A DNA stretch of 64,000 bases, from the NCBI RefSeq assembly GCF_000177075.1, contig NZ_ADEG01000073.1, forward strand, positions 23,332 to 87,331, read 5' to 3'. Below are positions 43,832-51,392 of this stretch, piece after piece. The position numbers and the translations under genes are program-made. Position 1 is the first letter of the stretch; the number at the start of each line of letters is the position of its first letter. The stretch comes from Hoylesella buccalis ATCC 35310. Lineage in GTDB: Bacteria > Bacteroidota > Bacteroidia > Bacteroidales > Bacteroidaceae. The notes beneath the pieces were generated by a model. That model was not told where the DNA came from. It was given only the letters and a program-made list of their open reading frames with translations, and searched no databases.

Positions 43832-44016
43832 TTTCGTGTGGGTAAGATGAGAAAATTTAAATCCATTATTTATGGCATTGGTAATGGTATTACGAAGAGA
43901 CAAAATTCTATGATCTTCACAGACAAAACAGCGATAAGGATATTAACGGCTGCAGAACCCCTTTTGCCTATGAGATACTTATGGCGAGAGATATAAAACT
44001 GGATACCCACACGAAA
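43832..44016. repeat. Segment bounded by a perfect 13-bp inverted repeat
   Basis: TTTCGTGTGGGTA (43832-43844) and TACCCACACGAAA (44004-44016) are exact reverse complements bounding 185 bp in the 43643-44128 gap. Inside is a 49-codon frame (43848-43997, starting MRKFKSIIYGIGNGITK) and, in another frame running past the right arm, KLDTHTKRYRTKFIDVW, which looks like decayed coding sequence. No target-site duplication is obvious. It could be a miniature transposable element or an invertible segment. No consensus promoter is present inside. Confidence 0.55.
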
Positions 44017-44128
44017 CGATATAGAACCAAATTTATTGATGTATGGTCAGCTAAAACTAATGCTTACAATTTCGTTAATATAGTGAGGTGGACATTTATT
44101 ATCTATAAATAGTAAAATAAGTAATATT

Positions 44129-45217
44129 ATGATTGCTAAATTAAAGTCAAAAATAAAAGAGCTATTCCATGAACAAGCTAATTTTTATTCAAGGTATAAA
44201 GATGGTTATAATGATTTAAAAAAAGGTGTATTAAATGGTAAACCAATTTTAAAAACAGAAAAAGATGACATATTAAATTTTTGGAAACCGTATTTAATAG
44301 ATTACCGAACAAAGAAGTCTTTTGATATTCGGTGGTTTAATATTTATAAAAAAACAAATATTTATAATTACCCTTTAAAATATTATATACCTGATTGTTA
44401 TTATTATTGTATTGTAGATAATTTCTTTTCTAACGGGGAAAAGGCTAAAATTTTAGATGATAAAAATTTATATGATTTATATTTCTATGATGTGCTTCAG
44501 CCGACTACAATTTGTAGGAAAGAGAATGGGGTTTACTTAGATAAAAATTATAATGTTATTTCAGAAAATCATGCAATAAGTTTATGTAAAGCAAATGGGC
44601 AAATTATCATTAAGCCTTCTGTTGACGCATGCGCAGGAAGTGGTATCGTAAAATGGGATTCGAGCTCTTCAAATGAAACATTACGTCAGATACTTAATAA
44701 AGGAGAGTTTCTGATAATACAAGACGTTGTAAAACAGCATGAAGTTTTGAACAAGTTTAATAGTACTTGTGTAAATACATTAAGAATGGTTACTTTGTTG
44801 CTTGATGGAAAATTTTATTTGTGCACGTCTGTAATAATCATGGGAGGTAAAGATGCAATTACTAATCACTTACATAGTGGAGGTTTGGTTTGTGGTATTA
44901 AATCCAGTGGCCAACTTATGGATACAGCTTTTGACAGCAAACTTAATGAATACAGAAAACATCCTAATGGTGTTGTTTTTTCAGAATGTTTTATTCCCAA
45001 TTATAATAAATGCGTAGACTTGGTTAAAAAATTAGCTCCAAGATTTATACATGTGTCTAAACTAATAAGTTGGGATTTGACGATCAATGATAAAGGAGAC
45101 CCTCTTTTAATAGAAACCAATTTATATTGGGGAGGTTCGGTACAAATTGCTGGCGGACCAGTGTTTGGAAACATGACCCCCGAGGTGTTAGATTATATAA
45201 TGAAACATTATAAATAA
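44129..45217 (+). CDS. Sugar-transfer-associated ATP-grasp protein (second copy)
   Basis: This 362-residue protein has the same ATPgrasp_ST layout as the previous gene: IIIKPSVDACAGSGIVKWDS near residue 170, LIIQDVVKQHEVLNKFN near 205, STCVNTLRMVTLLLDGKFY near 222, and LISWDLTINDKGDPLLIETN near 312. It diverges strongly from the first copy outside these blocks, so the two probably use different substrates. It is very AT-rich, as are the next two genes. The aldo/keto reductase gene starts 4 bp after its stop. Confidence 0.85.
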   Translation: MIAKLKSKIKELFHEQANFYSRYKDGYNDLKKGVLNGKPILKTEKDDILNFWKPYLIDYRTKKSFDIRWFNIYKKTNIYNYPLKYYIPDCYYYCIVDNFFSNGEKAKILDDKNLYDLYFYDVLQPTTICRKENGVYLDKNYNVISENHAISLCKANGQIIIKPSVDACAGSGIVKWDSSSSNETLRQILNKGEFLIIQDVVKQHEVLNKFNSTCVNTLRMVTLLLDGKFYLCTSVIIMGGKDAITNHLHSGGLVCGIKSSGQLMDTAFDSKLNEYRKHPNGVVFSECFIPNYNKCVDLVKKLAPRFIHVSKLISWDLTINDKGDPLLIETNLYWGGSVQIAGGPVFGNMTPEVLDYIMKHYK

Positions 45218-45221
45218 TTTT

Positions 45222-46076
45222 ATGGAATATACATTATTAAATAATGGAGTTAAAATGCCAATGGTAGGATTGGGTACATTTCCATTAAAAGGGAAACCAC
45301 TTCAGGAATTAATAAAGCAAACTTTTGATTTGGGTTATACTCTGTACGATACTGCTTGGTTATATAAAAATGAGAGGGATATATCTATAGGTATCAATCA
45401 AAATAATATTAATAGAGATGAATTGTTTTTAACTTCTAAGTTACATATTAATGATCTTTATTACTCATTTCATCCTCGGTTTCATATTAGACTTCGCTCA
45501 AAATCTGTAAAAAAAGCATTTGAAAAGACCTGCCAACGTCTTGGAACTGATTATCTTGACCTTTACTTGATCCATTTTCCATTTGATGGTTTTGAATGGA
45601 TGTGGGAAGAATTAATACAATTGTACAATGAAAGACAAGTTCGAGCAATTGGTGTGTCATCTTTTAAGCCTGAACATTTAAAAAAGTTATCGGAAGTTTC
45701 AGATATACTACCAGCGGTAAATCAAATAGAAATAAGTCCATATAATACAAGAAAAGATATTATAGAGTATTGCAATCAACGTAACATAACAGTTGAGGCT
45801 TATTCTCCATTTGGAAGGGGTATGTTAACTAAGCAAATTCTTTCAGATCCAGTTCTTGTTGATATTGCAAAGGAGGTTGATCGAAGTGTGGCTCAAGTTA
45901 TTTTGAGATGGCTGTATCAAATGCATGTTATTTCAATCCCGAGATCTAATAAATTATTTAAGTTAAAACAAAATATTAATATATTTGATTTTGAACTTAA
46001 TAAAAAACAGGTGAATTGTATAGATGGTCTAAATAGAAACCTTCACACCGGAGGAGGCTTTTTAAGAATTGAATAA
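45222..46076 (+). CDS. Aldo/keto reductase
   Basis: This 284-residue protein has the AKR opening NGVKMPMVGLGTFPLKGKPL and the catalytic tetrad visible as LYDTAWLYKNERD (Asp, Tyr) near residue 41, LTSKLHIND (Lys) near 68, and DYLDLYLIHFPFDGFEW (His) near 105. YSPFGRGML and QVILRWLYQMHVISIPRS are the cofactor-binding stretches. It reduces an aldehyde or ketone with NAD(P)H. It is placed between an ATP-grasp and a CapA gene, so it may prepare an amine or alcohol for the decoration. That is inference. Confidence 0.9.
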   Translation: MEYTLLNNGVKMPMVGLGTFPLKGKPLQELIKQTFDLGYTLYDTAWLYKNERDISIGINQNNINRDELFLTSKLHINDLYYSFHPRFHIRLRSKSVKKAFEKTCQRLGTDYLDLYLIHFPFDGFEWMWEELIQLYNERQVRAIGVSSFKPEHLKKLSEVSDILPAVNQIEISPYNTRKDIIEYCNQRNITVEAYSPFGRGMLTKQILSDPVLVDIAKEVDRSVAQVILRWLYQMHVISIPRSNKLFKLKQNINIFDFELNKKQVNCIDGLNRNLHTGGGFLRIE

Positions 46077-46077
46077 T

Positions 46078-47271
46078 ATGAGATTAGCGTTTACAGGTGA
46101 CATATTAAGTTACAAGAGACAAAATAAGATTATACGAAAGAAAAAAATAGGTTATGATATAGTTTTTAAAGGCATCAAATCATTATTTGCTCATTCTGAT
46201 TATGTATGCGGAAGCTTAGAAACTCCAATAGCGGGTAAAGAATTAAAGTATACAAAAAGCCACGTTGAATTTAATACTCCAGAATGTTTTTTAAAAGCAC
46301 TAAGAGAGTCAGGTTTCTCTCTTCTTACAACTGCTAACAATCATTGTTTAGACAGAGGACTTGAGGGTTTAAGGCAGACAATAATAAATTTAAGAAAAAA
46401 TAATTTAGATTTTACTGGCACCCAAATGACATATAAGGAAAATAATTTTCTTGTTAAAGAAATAAAAAATAAGAAAATTGCCTTTATTTCATATACATAT
46501 GGAACAAATTCATCCACAAATGAAGTTATATTAGACAAAGATGAAACTTATATGGTTAATCTTACAAGGCAACAAGACCATATTCCAAATAGATCTTTTT
46601 TAAAAAGTAGTCTTTTAAAAATATTTAAGACATTAATGCCGCGGAATATTCAAGATCGCTTTTACCAACGATTTTACTTATCTTCTTTAGTTGATTGTGT
46701 AGATGAGAGAGAAATATCTTTAGAACATAATCGGTTTTATATTGATAAAATGAAGCAAACAATTAAGGATGCAAAAAATAATTCTGATGTTGTAATATTT
46801 TGTCTTCATTCAGGTGGACAATTTAATAATGAAGTTGGAAAATATACCAAATATTTAGTAGACGTTATTACTAAGGAAGGTGCTGATATAGTAGTTTGTA
46901 ATCATACTCATGATGTTCTACCCATAGAACTTGTTAATGGAAAATTAGTTGCATGGTCATTGGGAAATTTTTCTTTTACGCCTAAAGAGGGCTATTATAT
47001 CGATGGAGTGTATGCTGACTATTCCATTATTTTATATATAGATATAATTGACGATTGTTTCAAGAGTTCTTTTTCTGTCATTAAAAATATTATTGGAGTA
47101 GATGGTATATCTAGAGTAGTTCCAGTATATGATGAATATATAAAAAGTGAAAAACAAGAACAGGATGTTCTTTTGGAAGATGTTATAGAAGTTATAAATA
47201 GAGTTTTCAAATATAAACGGTATACAACGGTGGAAGAGAAATATGAAGTATTATCATGGAGGAAATCATGA
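46078..47271 (+). CDS. CapA-family protein (poly-gamma-glutamate capsule-type metallophosphatase fold)
   Basis: This 397-residue protein starts MRLAFTGDILSYKRQ with the metal-binding GD, followed by DYVCGSLETPIAGKEL near residue 42, LLTTANNHCLDRGLEGLRQ near 84, VIFCLHSGGQFN near 240, and IVVCNHTHDVLPIELV near 270. These are the metallophosphoesterase-like blocks of CapA/PgsA. CapA is needed for poly-gamma-glutamate capsules in Bacillus, but related proteins occur in many loci. The ATG at 46078 follows the AKR stop by one base; a TTG at 46069 would overlap. No PgsB/PgsC-type ligase is present. Confidence 0.88.
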   Translation: MRLAFTGDILSYKRQNKIIRKKKIGYDIVFKGIKSLFAHSDYVCGSLETPIAGKELKYTKSHVEFNTPECFLKALRESGFSLLTTANNHCLDRGLEGLRQTIINLRKNNLDFTGTQMTYKENNFLVKEIKNKKIAFISYTYGTNSSTNEVILDKDETYMVNLTRQQDHIPNRSFLKSSLLKIFKTLMPRNIQDRFYQRFYLSSLVDCVDEREISLEHNRFYIDKMKQTIKDAKNNSDVVIFCLHSGGQFNNEVGKYTKYLVDVITKEGADIVVCNHTHDVLPIELVNGKLVAWSLGNFSFTPKEGYYIDGVYADYSIILYIDIIDDCFKSSFSVIKNIIGVDGISRVVPVYDEYIKSEKQEQDVLLEDVIEVINRVFKYKRYTTVEEKYEVLSWRKS

Positions 47272-47577
47272 AATGTCTTAAAAAATGCCAATAAAACAGG
47301 GTGTCGACAAGAGGTGAAATAGGAAAATTTAATAGGTAAGGAGTAGGTATTACTGGGTTTGTTTGGCACGAAAAATCATTTTATCAGGTAAAACTTGGGA
47401 AATAATGCCGCTGTTTGGTGTGTTTTGTGATGCAATAAACATGGGGTAAGGGTATTAATGCATGTAGATTGCGTGATTAAAGCAATGGGTTAATGGCAAA
47501 AATGGTGGTAAAACAGCGTCCTTCGTTGGTGCTTTCTCTATAATGCTTTGTGTAACAATGCCTTATAAAACATGCTC

Positions 47578-47631
47578 ATAATTCGCGTATTTGCAAGCAA
47601 GGATTGGTTTGTTTGTAAATACGCGAATTAT
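47578..47631. repeat. Strong hairpin with GCGTATTT arms (copy 1)
   Basis: ATAATTCGCGTATTT (47578-47592) and AAATACGCGAATTAT (47617-47631) are perfect 15-base reverse complements. The inner bases (GCAAGCAA with TTGTTTGT) continue the pairing through two G-T wobbles, leaving a small loop. The arms share GCGTATTT/AAATACGC with the hairpin at 63930-63969. Confidence 0.75.
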
Positions 47632-47888
47632 AAAGCACTTGTTGTAAAAGATTTTAACTAAAGTGTGTTGTTGGCGAAAACAACCATTTGATTTTGTTTC
47701 GACAACGAATGAAAACGTAATGAAACAAATGAACTGAACAAGACAATGAACGTCAGCGTACTGCGAATGACACGAATTCGGTTGGTGCGGTTGTTGAACA
47801 ATATCGCCCTTCGATGATAGAGCCTCGTATGCTGGCCTGTTGTTGAAAAATCAAATGATTATTTTCAGACCTATTCAATTTATTATTG

Positions 47889-47896
47889 TATTTTTG
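47889..47896 (+). promoter_or_regulatory. Probable -7 element (TATTTTTG) for the DegT gene
   Basis: TATTTTTG matches TAnnTTTG, but the upstream region has only a weak TTTTC near the -33 position. If used, the leader is about 118 nt long. Confidence 0.4.
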
Positions 47897-48020
47897 CAAT
47901 GATAAGATAGAAAACGCTACTAGATGAAACTACGGGATATTGTAATAATTAGACTTGTAACGGCTAATGACTTGCATGACTGTTATTGTTGTGTCACATT
48001 ATAGAAATTGAAAGAGATAT

Positions 48021-49391
48021 ATGAATAAAAGAATTTATTTGTGTCTTGCCCACATGAGTGGCAATGAAATGAAATATATCCAAGAGGCTTTTGATACCAA
48101 TTGGGTGGTGCCGTTGGGACCGAACGTGAATGCGTTTGAAGAGGAGTTGAAGCGATTCATTGCCTCAACTGATTGCTCAAGTGGGAGAGGAGAGTGCGAC
48201 CGAGACAAACAACGGAGGGAGGATTATCCGCAAAGTATCGCACCACACGAGAACGATCCAGAAAAGCTGTGGTTGAAGGGTGACGAACGATTGAAGGACA
48301 AGCAGGTGGTAGCCTTGGCTTCGGGTACGTCGGCCATTCATCTGGCACTCGTTGTTTTAGGCGTTAAAGCCGGAGATGAAGTGATATGTCAGAGCTTTAC
48401 TTTCTGTGCCAGTTCGCATCCGGTTACTTATCAGGGAGCGACACCCGTGTTTGTGGATTCGGAAAACGATTCATGGAACATGGATCCAGAACTTTTGGAA
48501 GAAGCGATTAAAGACAGGATAGAAAAGACGGGACGAAAGCCGAAAGCCATCATCGTGGTTTACCTATATGGTATGCCTGCCAAGATACAAGAGATTCAGG
48601 CTGTTGCTCAAAAATATGACATTCCTTTGATAGAGGATGCAGCAGAAGGATTGGGTTCGCGTTATAAGGGACAGGTTGTTGGTACTTTTGGACGGTTTGG
48701 CGTGTTGAGTTTCAATGGCAACAAGATGATTACTACTTCGGGGGGGGGGGCGTTGATATGTCCCGATGAGGAAACCAAAAACAGAGTGATGTTTTTTGCC
48801 ACACAGGCTCGTGAAGCGTTTCCATACTACGAACATGAGGAAATTGGATACAACTATCGCCTTAGCAATGTTTGTGCGGGTATTGGGCGTGGACAACTTA
48901 CCGTGCTTGACGAACATATTGCGCACCACAGACATCTTGCCGACTTGTACGAAGAGGCATTCAAGGATGTAGAAGGCATTACGTTCCATACAAATCCATC
49001 TACCGATTTTGACTCGAATTATTGGCTCAACACCATTACTCTGGATTCCGAATTACAAGTGAAAGGGCAGGAGCATGCGTATGAACAGGCTGTTAAAGGC
49101 GCTGTAGGCGGTGCTGCTGGTGTGGTACATGCTACAGGGAAGGTGCATACATCTTGTGAACCCAATGCGAATGTAGAAGCCATGCGCGTAGCGTTGGACA
49201 AAATGGGCATAGAAAGCCGACCGTTATGGAAGCCCATGCACTTGCAGCCTGTCTATAAAAACTGCCCCGCTTATACCAATGGTGTGAGTGAACAATTATT
49301 TAAGATAGGAATGTGCTTACCGTCAGGACCGTATGTGTCAGAGAATGACGCACGTTACATTGTTCAATCTATTATAGACCAAATAAAATAG
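48021..49391 (+). CDS. DegT/DnrJ/EryC1/StrS family sugar aminotransferase
   Basis: This 456-residue PLP enzyme aminates a keto-sugar nucleotide. ALASGTSAIHLALVVLGVKA near residue 99, IEDAAEGLGSRYKG near 210 and the PLP lysine in FNGNKMITTS near 234 are family motifs. It is longer than the usual 370-400 residues because of a hydrophilic insertion at about residues 50-90 and another at about 350-380. A run of ten Gs (48740-48749) encodes the glycine run just after the PLP lysine. A one-base slip there would truncate the protein. It precedes a WbpM/CapD-type dehydratase, which would supply its 4-keto substrate. Confidence 0.92.
   Translation: MNKRIYLCLAHMSGNEMKYIQEAFDTNWVVPLGPNVNAFEEELKRFIASTDCSSGRGECDRDKQRREDYPQSIAPHENDPEKLWLKGDERLKDKQVVALASGTSAIHLALVVLGVKAGDEVICQSFTFCASSHPVTYQGATPVFVDSENDSWNMDPELLEEAIKDRIEKTGRKPKAIIVVYLYGMPAKIQEIQAVAQKYDIPLIEDAAEGLGSRYKGQVVGTFGRFGVLSFNGNKMITTSGGGALICPDEETKNRVMFFATQAREAFPYYEHEEIGYNYRLSNVCAGIGRGQLTVLDEHIAHHRHLADLYEEAFKDVEGITFHTNPSTDFDSNYWLNTITLDSELQVKGQEHAYEQAVKGAVGGAAGVVHATGKVHTSCEPNANVEAMRVALDKMGIESRPLWKPMHLQPVYKNCPAYTNGVSEQLFKIGMCLPSGPYVSENDARYIVQSIIDQIK
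48740..48749 (+). repeat. G10 homopolymer tract inside the aminotransferase gene
   Basis: Ten consecutive Gs encode part of Ser-Gly-Gly-Gly-Ala in the current frame. It is the longest G or C run I noticed in the window. Such tracts are classical slipped-strand phase-variation sites in surface-glycan genes of other bacteria. Confidence 0.85.
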
Positions 49392-49465
49392 TGGTTTCTA
49401 ATTTTTAGTGATTCACAAATCTTGAAGCGCTTTGTAGAATCATTATCCAAAAACAACAACATCGT

Positions 49466-51391
49466 ATGAATTGGTTTAATAAGCTTGTAAATTGGTACTT
49501 TAAAAGAGATTCTTTACCGTATTGGTGTGTAATTTTAATAGATTGTATAATTTGCTATCTATCAGGTTTATTTGTATTTTGGCTATTCTTTAGAGGAGCA
49601 GCCACTTTAGGCAACATCGTACCTATTACGTACACTCTTATATTATACCTCTTTTTTAATATCATTTCATTCCGAATATTCCATACCTATGCGGGCATTA
49701 TACGTTATTCGTCTTTTGTAGACTTGCAACGTGTGGCACTTGCCATGGGTTTGGCTTTCTTTTTTGTTTTTCTTATTCATTATCCTATCTTATTTTGGGA
49801 GGATAATCGTTGGCTGGTTCCACTTCACACAAGACATATTATATCTATCTATTTGGTTTCCACAATTTTGATGTGGACATTTAGAATCGTTGTAAAAATG
49901 GTTTATGACACGATGTTTGAGAACGAGAAGGCACAGCGAACCCTAATCTATGGAGTGAAAGAAGGGGGAATAGGATTGGCAAAGCATATCAACAACCAAA
50001 AGCCACAGCACTTCAGATTAATGGGATTTATTGCAAACGAGGGCGATCCTACTCCTGGCTATTTGATGGGAAAAAAAGTTTATCGTGTTAATCAAAAATT
50101 ATCTGAAGATATCCGATTAAAGAAAATAAAAAATGTTTTGGTTTCACCTCTGCGTAACAAGGAGTTTAGAGATGATGTCCAGTTACAAGACCTTTTGATT
50201 AATGCTGGTGTGACAATCTACATGACCAAAGGGTTACAAGAGTGGGATAATCAAAACGCCACGAGTGTGGTGAACTCTCTAAAAGAAATTAGTGTCGAAG
50301 ATCTGTTACCCAGAGACCAGATTCAGATAGATATGACGAGCATTGAACACCTGTTAAGAGGAAAGAAAATACTAATTACGGGGTCTGCAGGCAGTATTGG
50401 TTCGGAAATGGTTAAACAAATCGGTAAGTTTAACCCTGCACAGATGATATTGATAGACCAAGCAGAAACGCCACAGCATGATGTTCGTTTATTGATGGAA
50501 AAAGAATTTCCTACCGTTAGCACCGAAACGATAGTAGCATCTATAGAAAACTACGAACGAATGGAAAAGCTTTTTGCTACTTATCAGCCCGACTATGTTT
50601 TCCATGCTGCTGCTTACAAGCATGTGCCAATGATGGAGGATAATCCCAGTGAGAGCATTCAGAATAATATTTGGGGCACAAAGATTATTGCTGACTTGAG
50701 CGTCAAATATGGTGTGAAGAAGTTTGTCATGATTTCTACTGATAAAGCTGTTAATCCTACCAATGTTATGGGATGCTCCAAACGTATCTGTGAAATCTAT
50801 GTACAAAGTTTGGATAAGGCTGAAAAGGAAGGAAAGGTGAAAGGAAACACTCAATTTGTCACAACTCGTTTCGGTAATGTCCTGGGATCAAATGGTTCTG
50901 TCATTCCCTTGTTCCAAAAGCAAATCAAAGCTGGGGGACCAGTCACTGTTACTGATCCTAATATTATTAGATACTTTATGTTAATACCAGAGGCGTGTAA
51001 ATTGGTGCTCGAAGCTGGTACTCAAGGAAATGGTGGCGAAATATTTGTGTTTGACATGGGTAGCCCAGTGAAGATAGCCGATCTTGCTAAACGCATGATT
51101 AAATTATCAGGAGCTGAAAATGTTGAAATTAAATACACGGGACTTCGAGCTGGTGAGAAACTCTATGAAGAAGTATTGAACGATGAAGAAAGTACATTAC
51201 CATCGTTTAATCCTAAAATACGAATTGCGAAGGTACGCGAATATGATTATGCCCAGATTGAACAAAATATTGAGCAGCTCTTGGAAATATCTAAAACGTA
51301 CGATGATTTAGAGATAGTACGCAAAATGAAACAAATTGTACCAGAGTTTAAGAGTAGAAATTCTGTCTATGAACAGCTAGATTGCAGGTGA
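49466..51391 (+). CDS. WbpM/CapD-type UDP-sugar 4,6-dehydratase, membrane-anchored
   Basis: This 641-residue protein has four N-terminal hydrophobic segments (to about residue 150) and a CoA-binding-like middle domain (LIYGVKEGGIGLAKHI). The extended SDR catalytic domain starts at about residue 295. KILITGSAGSIGSEMVKQIG is its NAD loop, and STDKAVNPTNVMGCSKR near 430 holds the catalytic lysine, with Met replacing the usual SDR tyrosine as in other WbpM-type enzymes. It converts UDP-GlcNAc to a 4-keto-6-deoxy product. With the aminotransferase upstream it could make UDP-QuiNAc4N- or bacillosamine-type sugars. Confidence 0.93.
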   Translation: MNWFNKLVNWYFKRDSLPYWCVILIDCIICYLSGLFVFWLFFRGAATLGNIVPITYTLILYLFFNIISFRIFHTYAGIIRYSSFVDLQRVALAMGLAFFFVFLIHYPILFWEDNRWLVPLHTRHIISIYLVSTILMWTFRIVVKMVYDTMFENEKAQRTLIYGVKEGGIGLAKHINNQKPQHFRLMGFIANEGDPTPGYLMGKKVYRVNQKLSEDIRLKKIKNVLVSPLRNKEFRDDVQLQDLLINAGVTIYMTKGLQEWDNQNATSVVNSLKEISVEDLLPRDQIQIDMTSIEHLLRGKKILITGSAGSIGSEMVKQIGKFNPAQMILIDQAETPQHDVRLLMEKEFPTVSTETIVASIENYERMEKLFATYQPDYVFHAAAYKHVPMMEDNPSESIQNNIWGTKIIADLSVKYGVKKFVMISTDKAVNPTNVMGCSKRICEIYVQSLDKAEKEGKVKGNTQFVTTRFGNVLGSNGSVIPLFQKQIKAGGPVTVTDPNIIRYFMLIPEACKLVLEAGTQGNGGEIFVFDMGSPVKIADLAKRMIKLSGAENVEIKYTGLRAGEKLYEEVLNDEESTLPSFNPKIRIAKVREYDYAQIEQNIEQLLEISKTYDDLEIVRKMKQIVPEFKSRNSVYEQLDCR

Positions 51392-51392
51392 T

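Larger units (their letters stand above)
47272..48020. other. 749-bp gap with several inverted repeats and no recognised gene
   Basis: I found no gene in this gap. It contains the strong hairpin at 47578-47631. It also has a second inverted pair, ATTTGATTTT (47685-47694) and AAAATCAAAT (47847-47856), bounding 172 bp. A -7 element for the next gene lies at 47889-47896. It separates the AT-rich module from the more balanced DegT region, so it may be a recombination junction or the remains of deleted genes. Confidence 0.5.

Noticed and set aside
43832..44016. Invertible capsule promoter
   Set aside because: The inverted arms are right, but no TAnnTTTG promoter lies inside in the needed orientation and no recombinase gene is nearby. 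It is kept only as an unexplained inverted-repeat segment.
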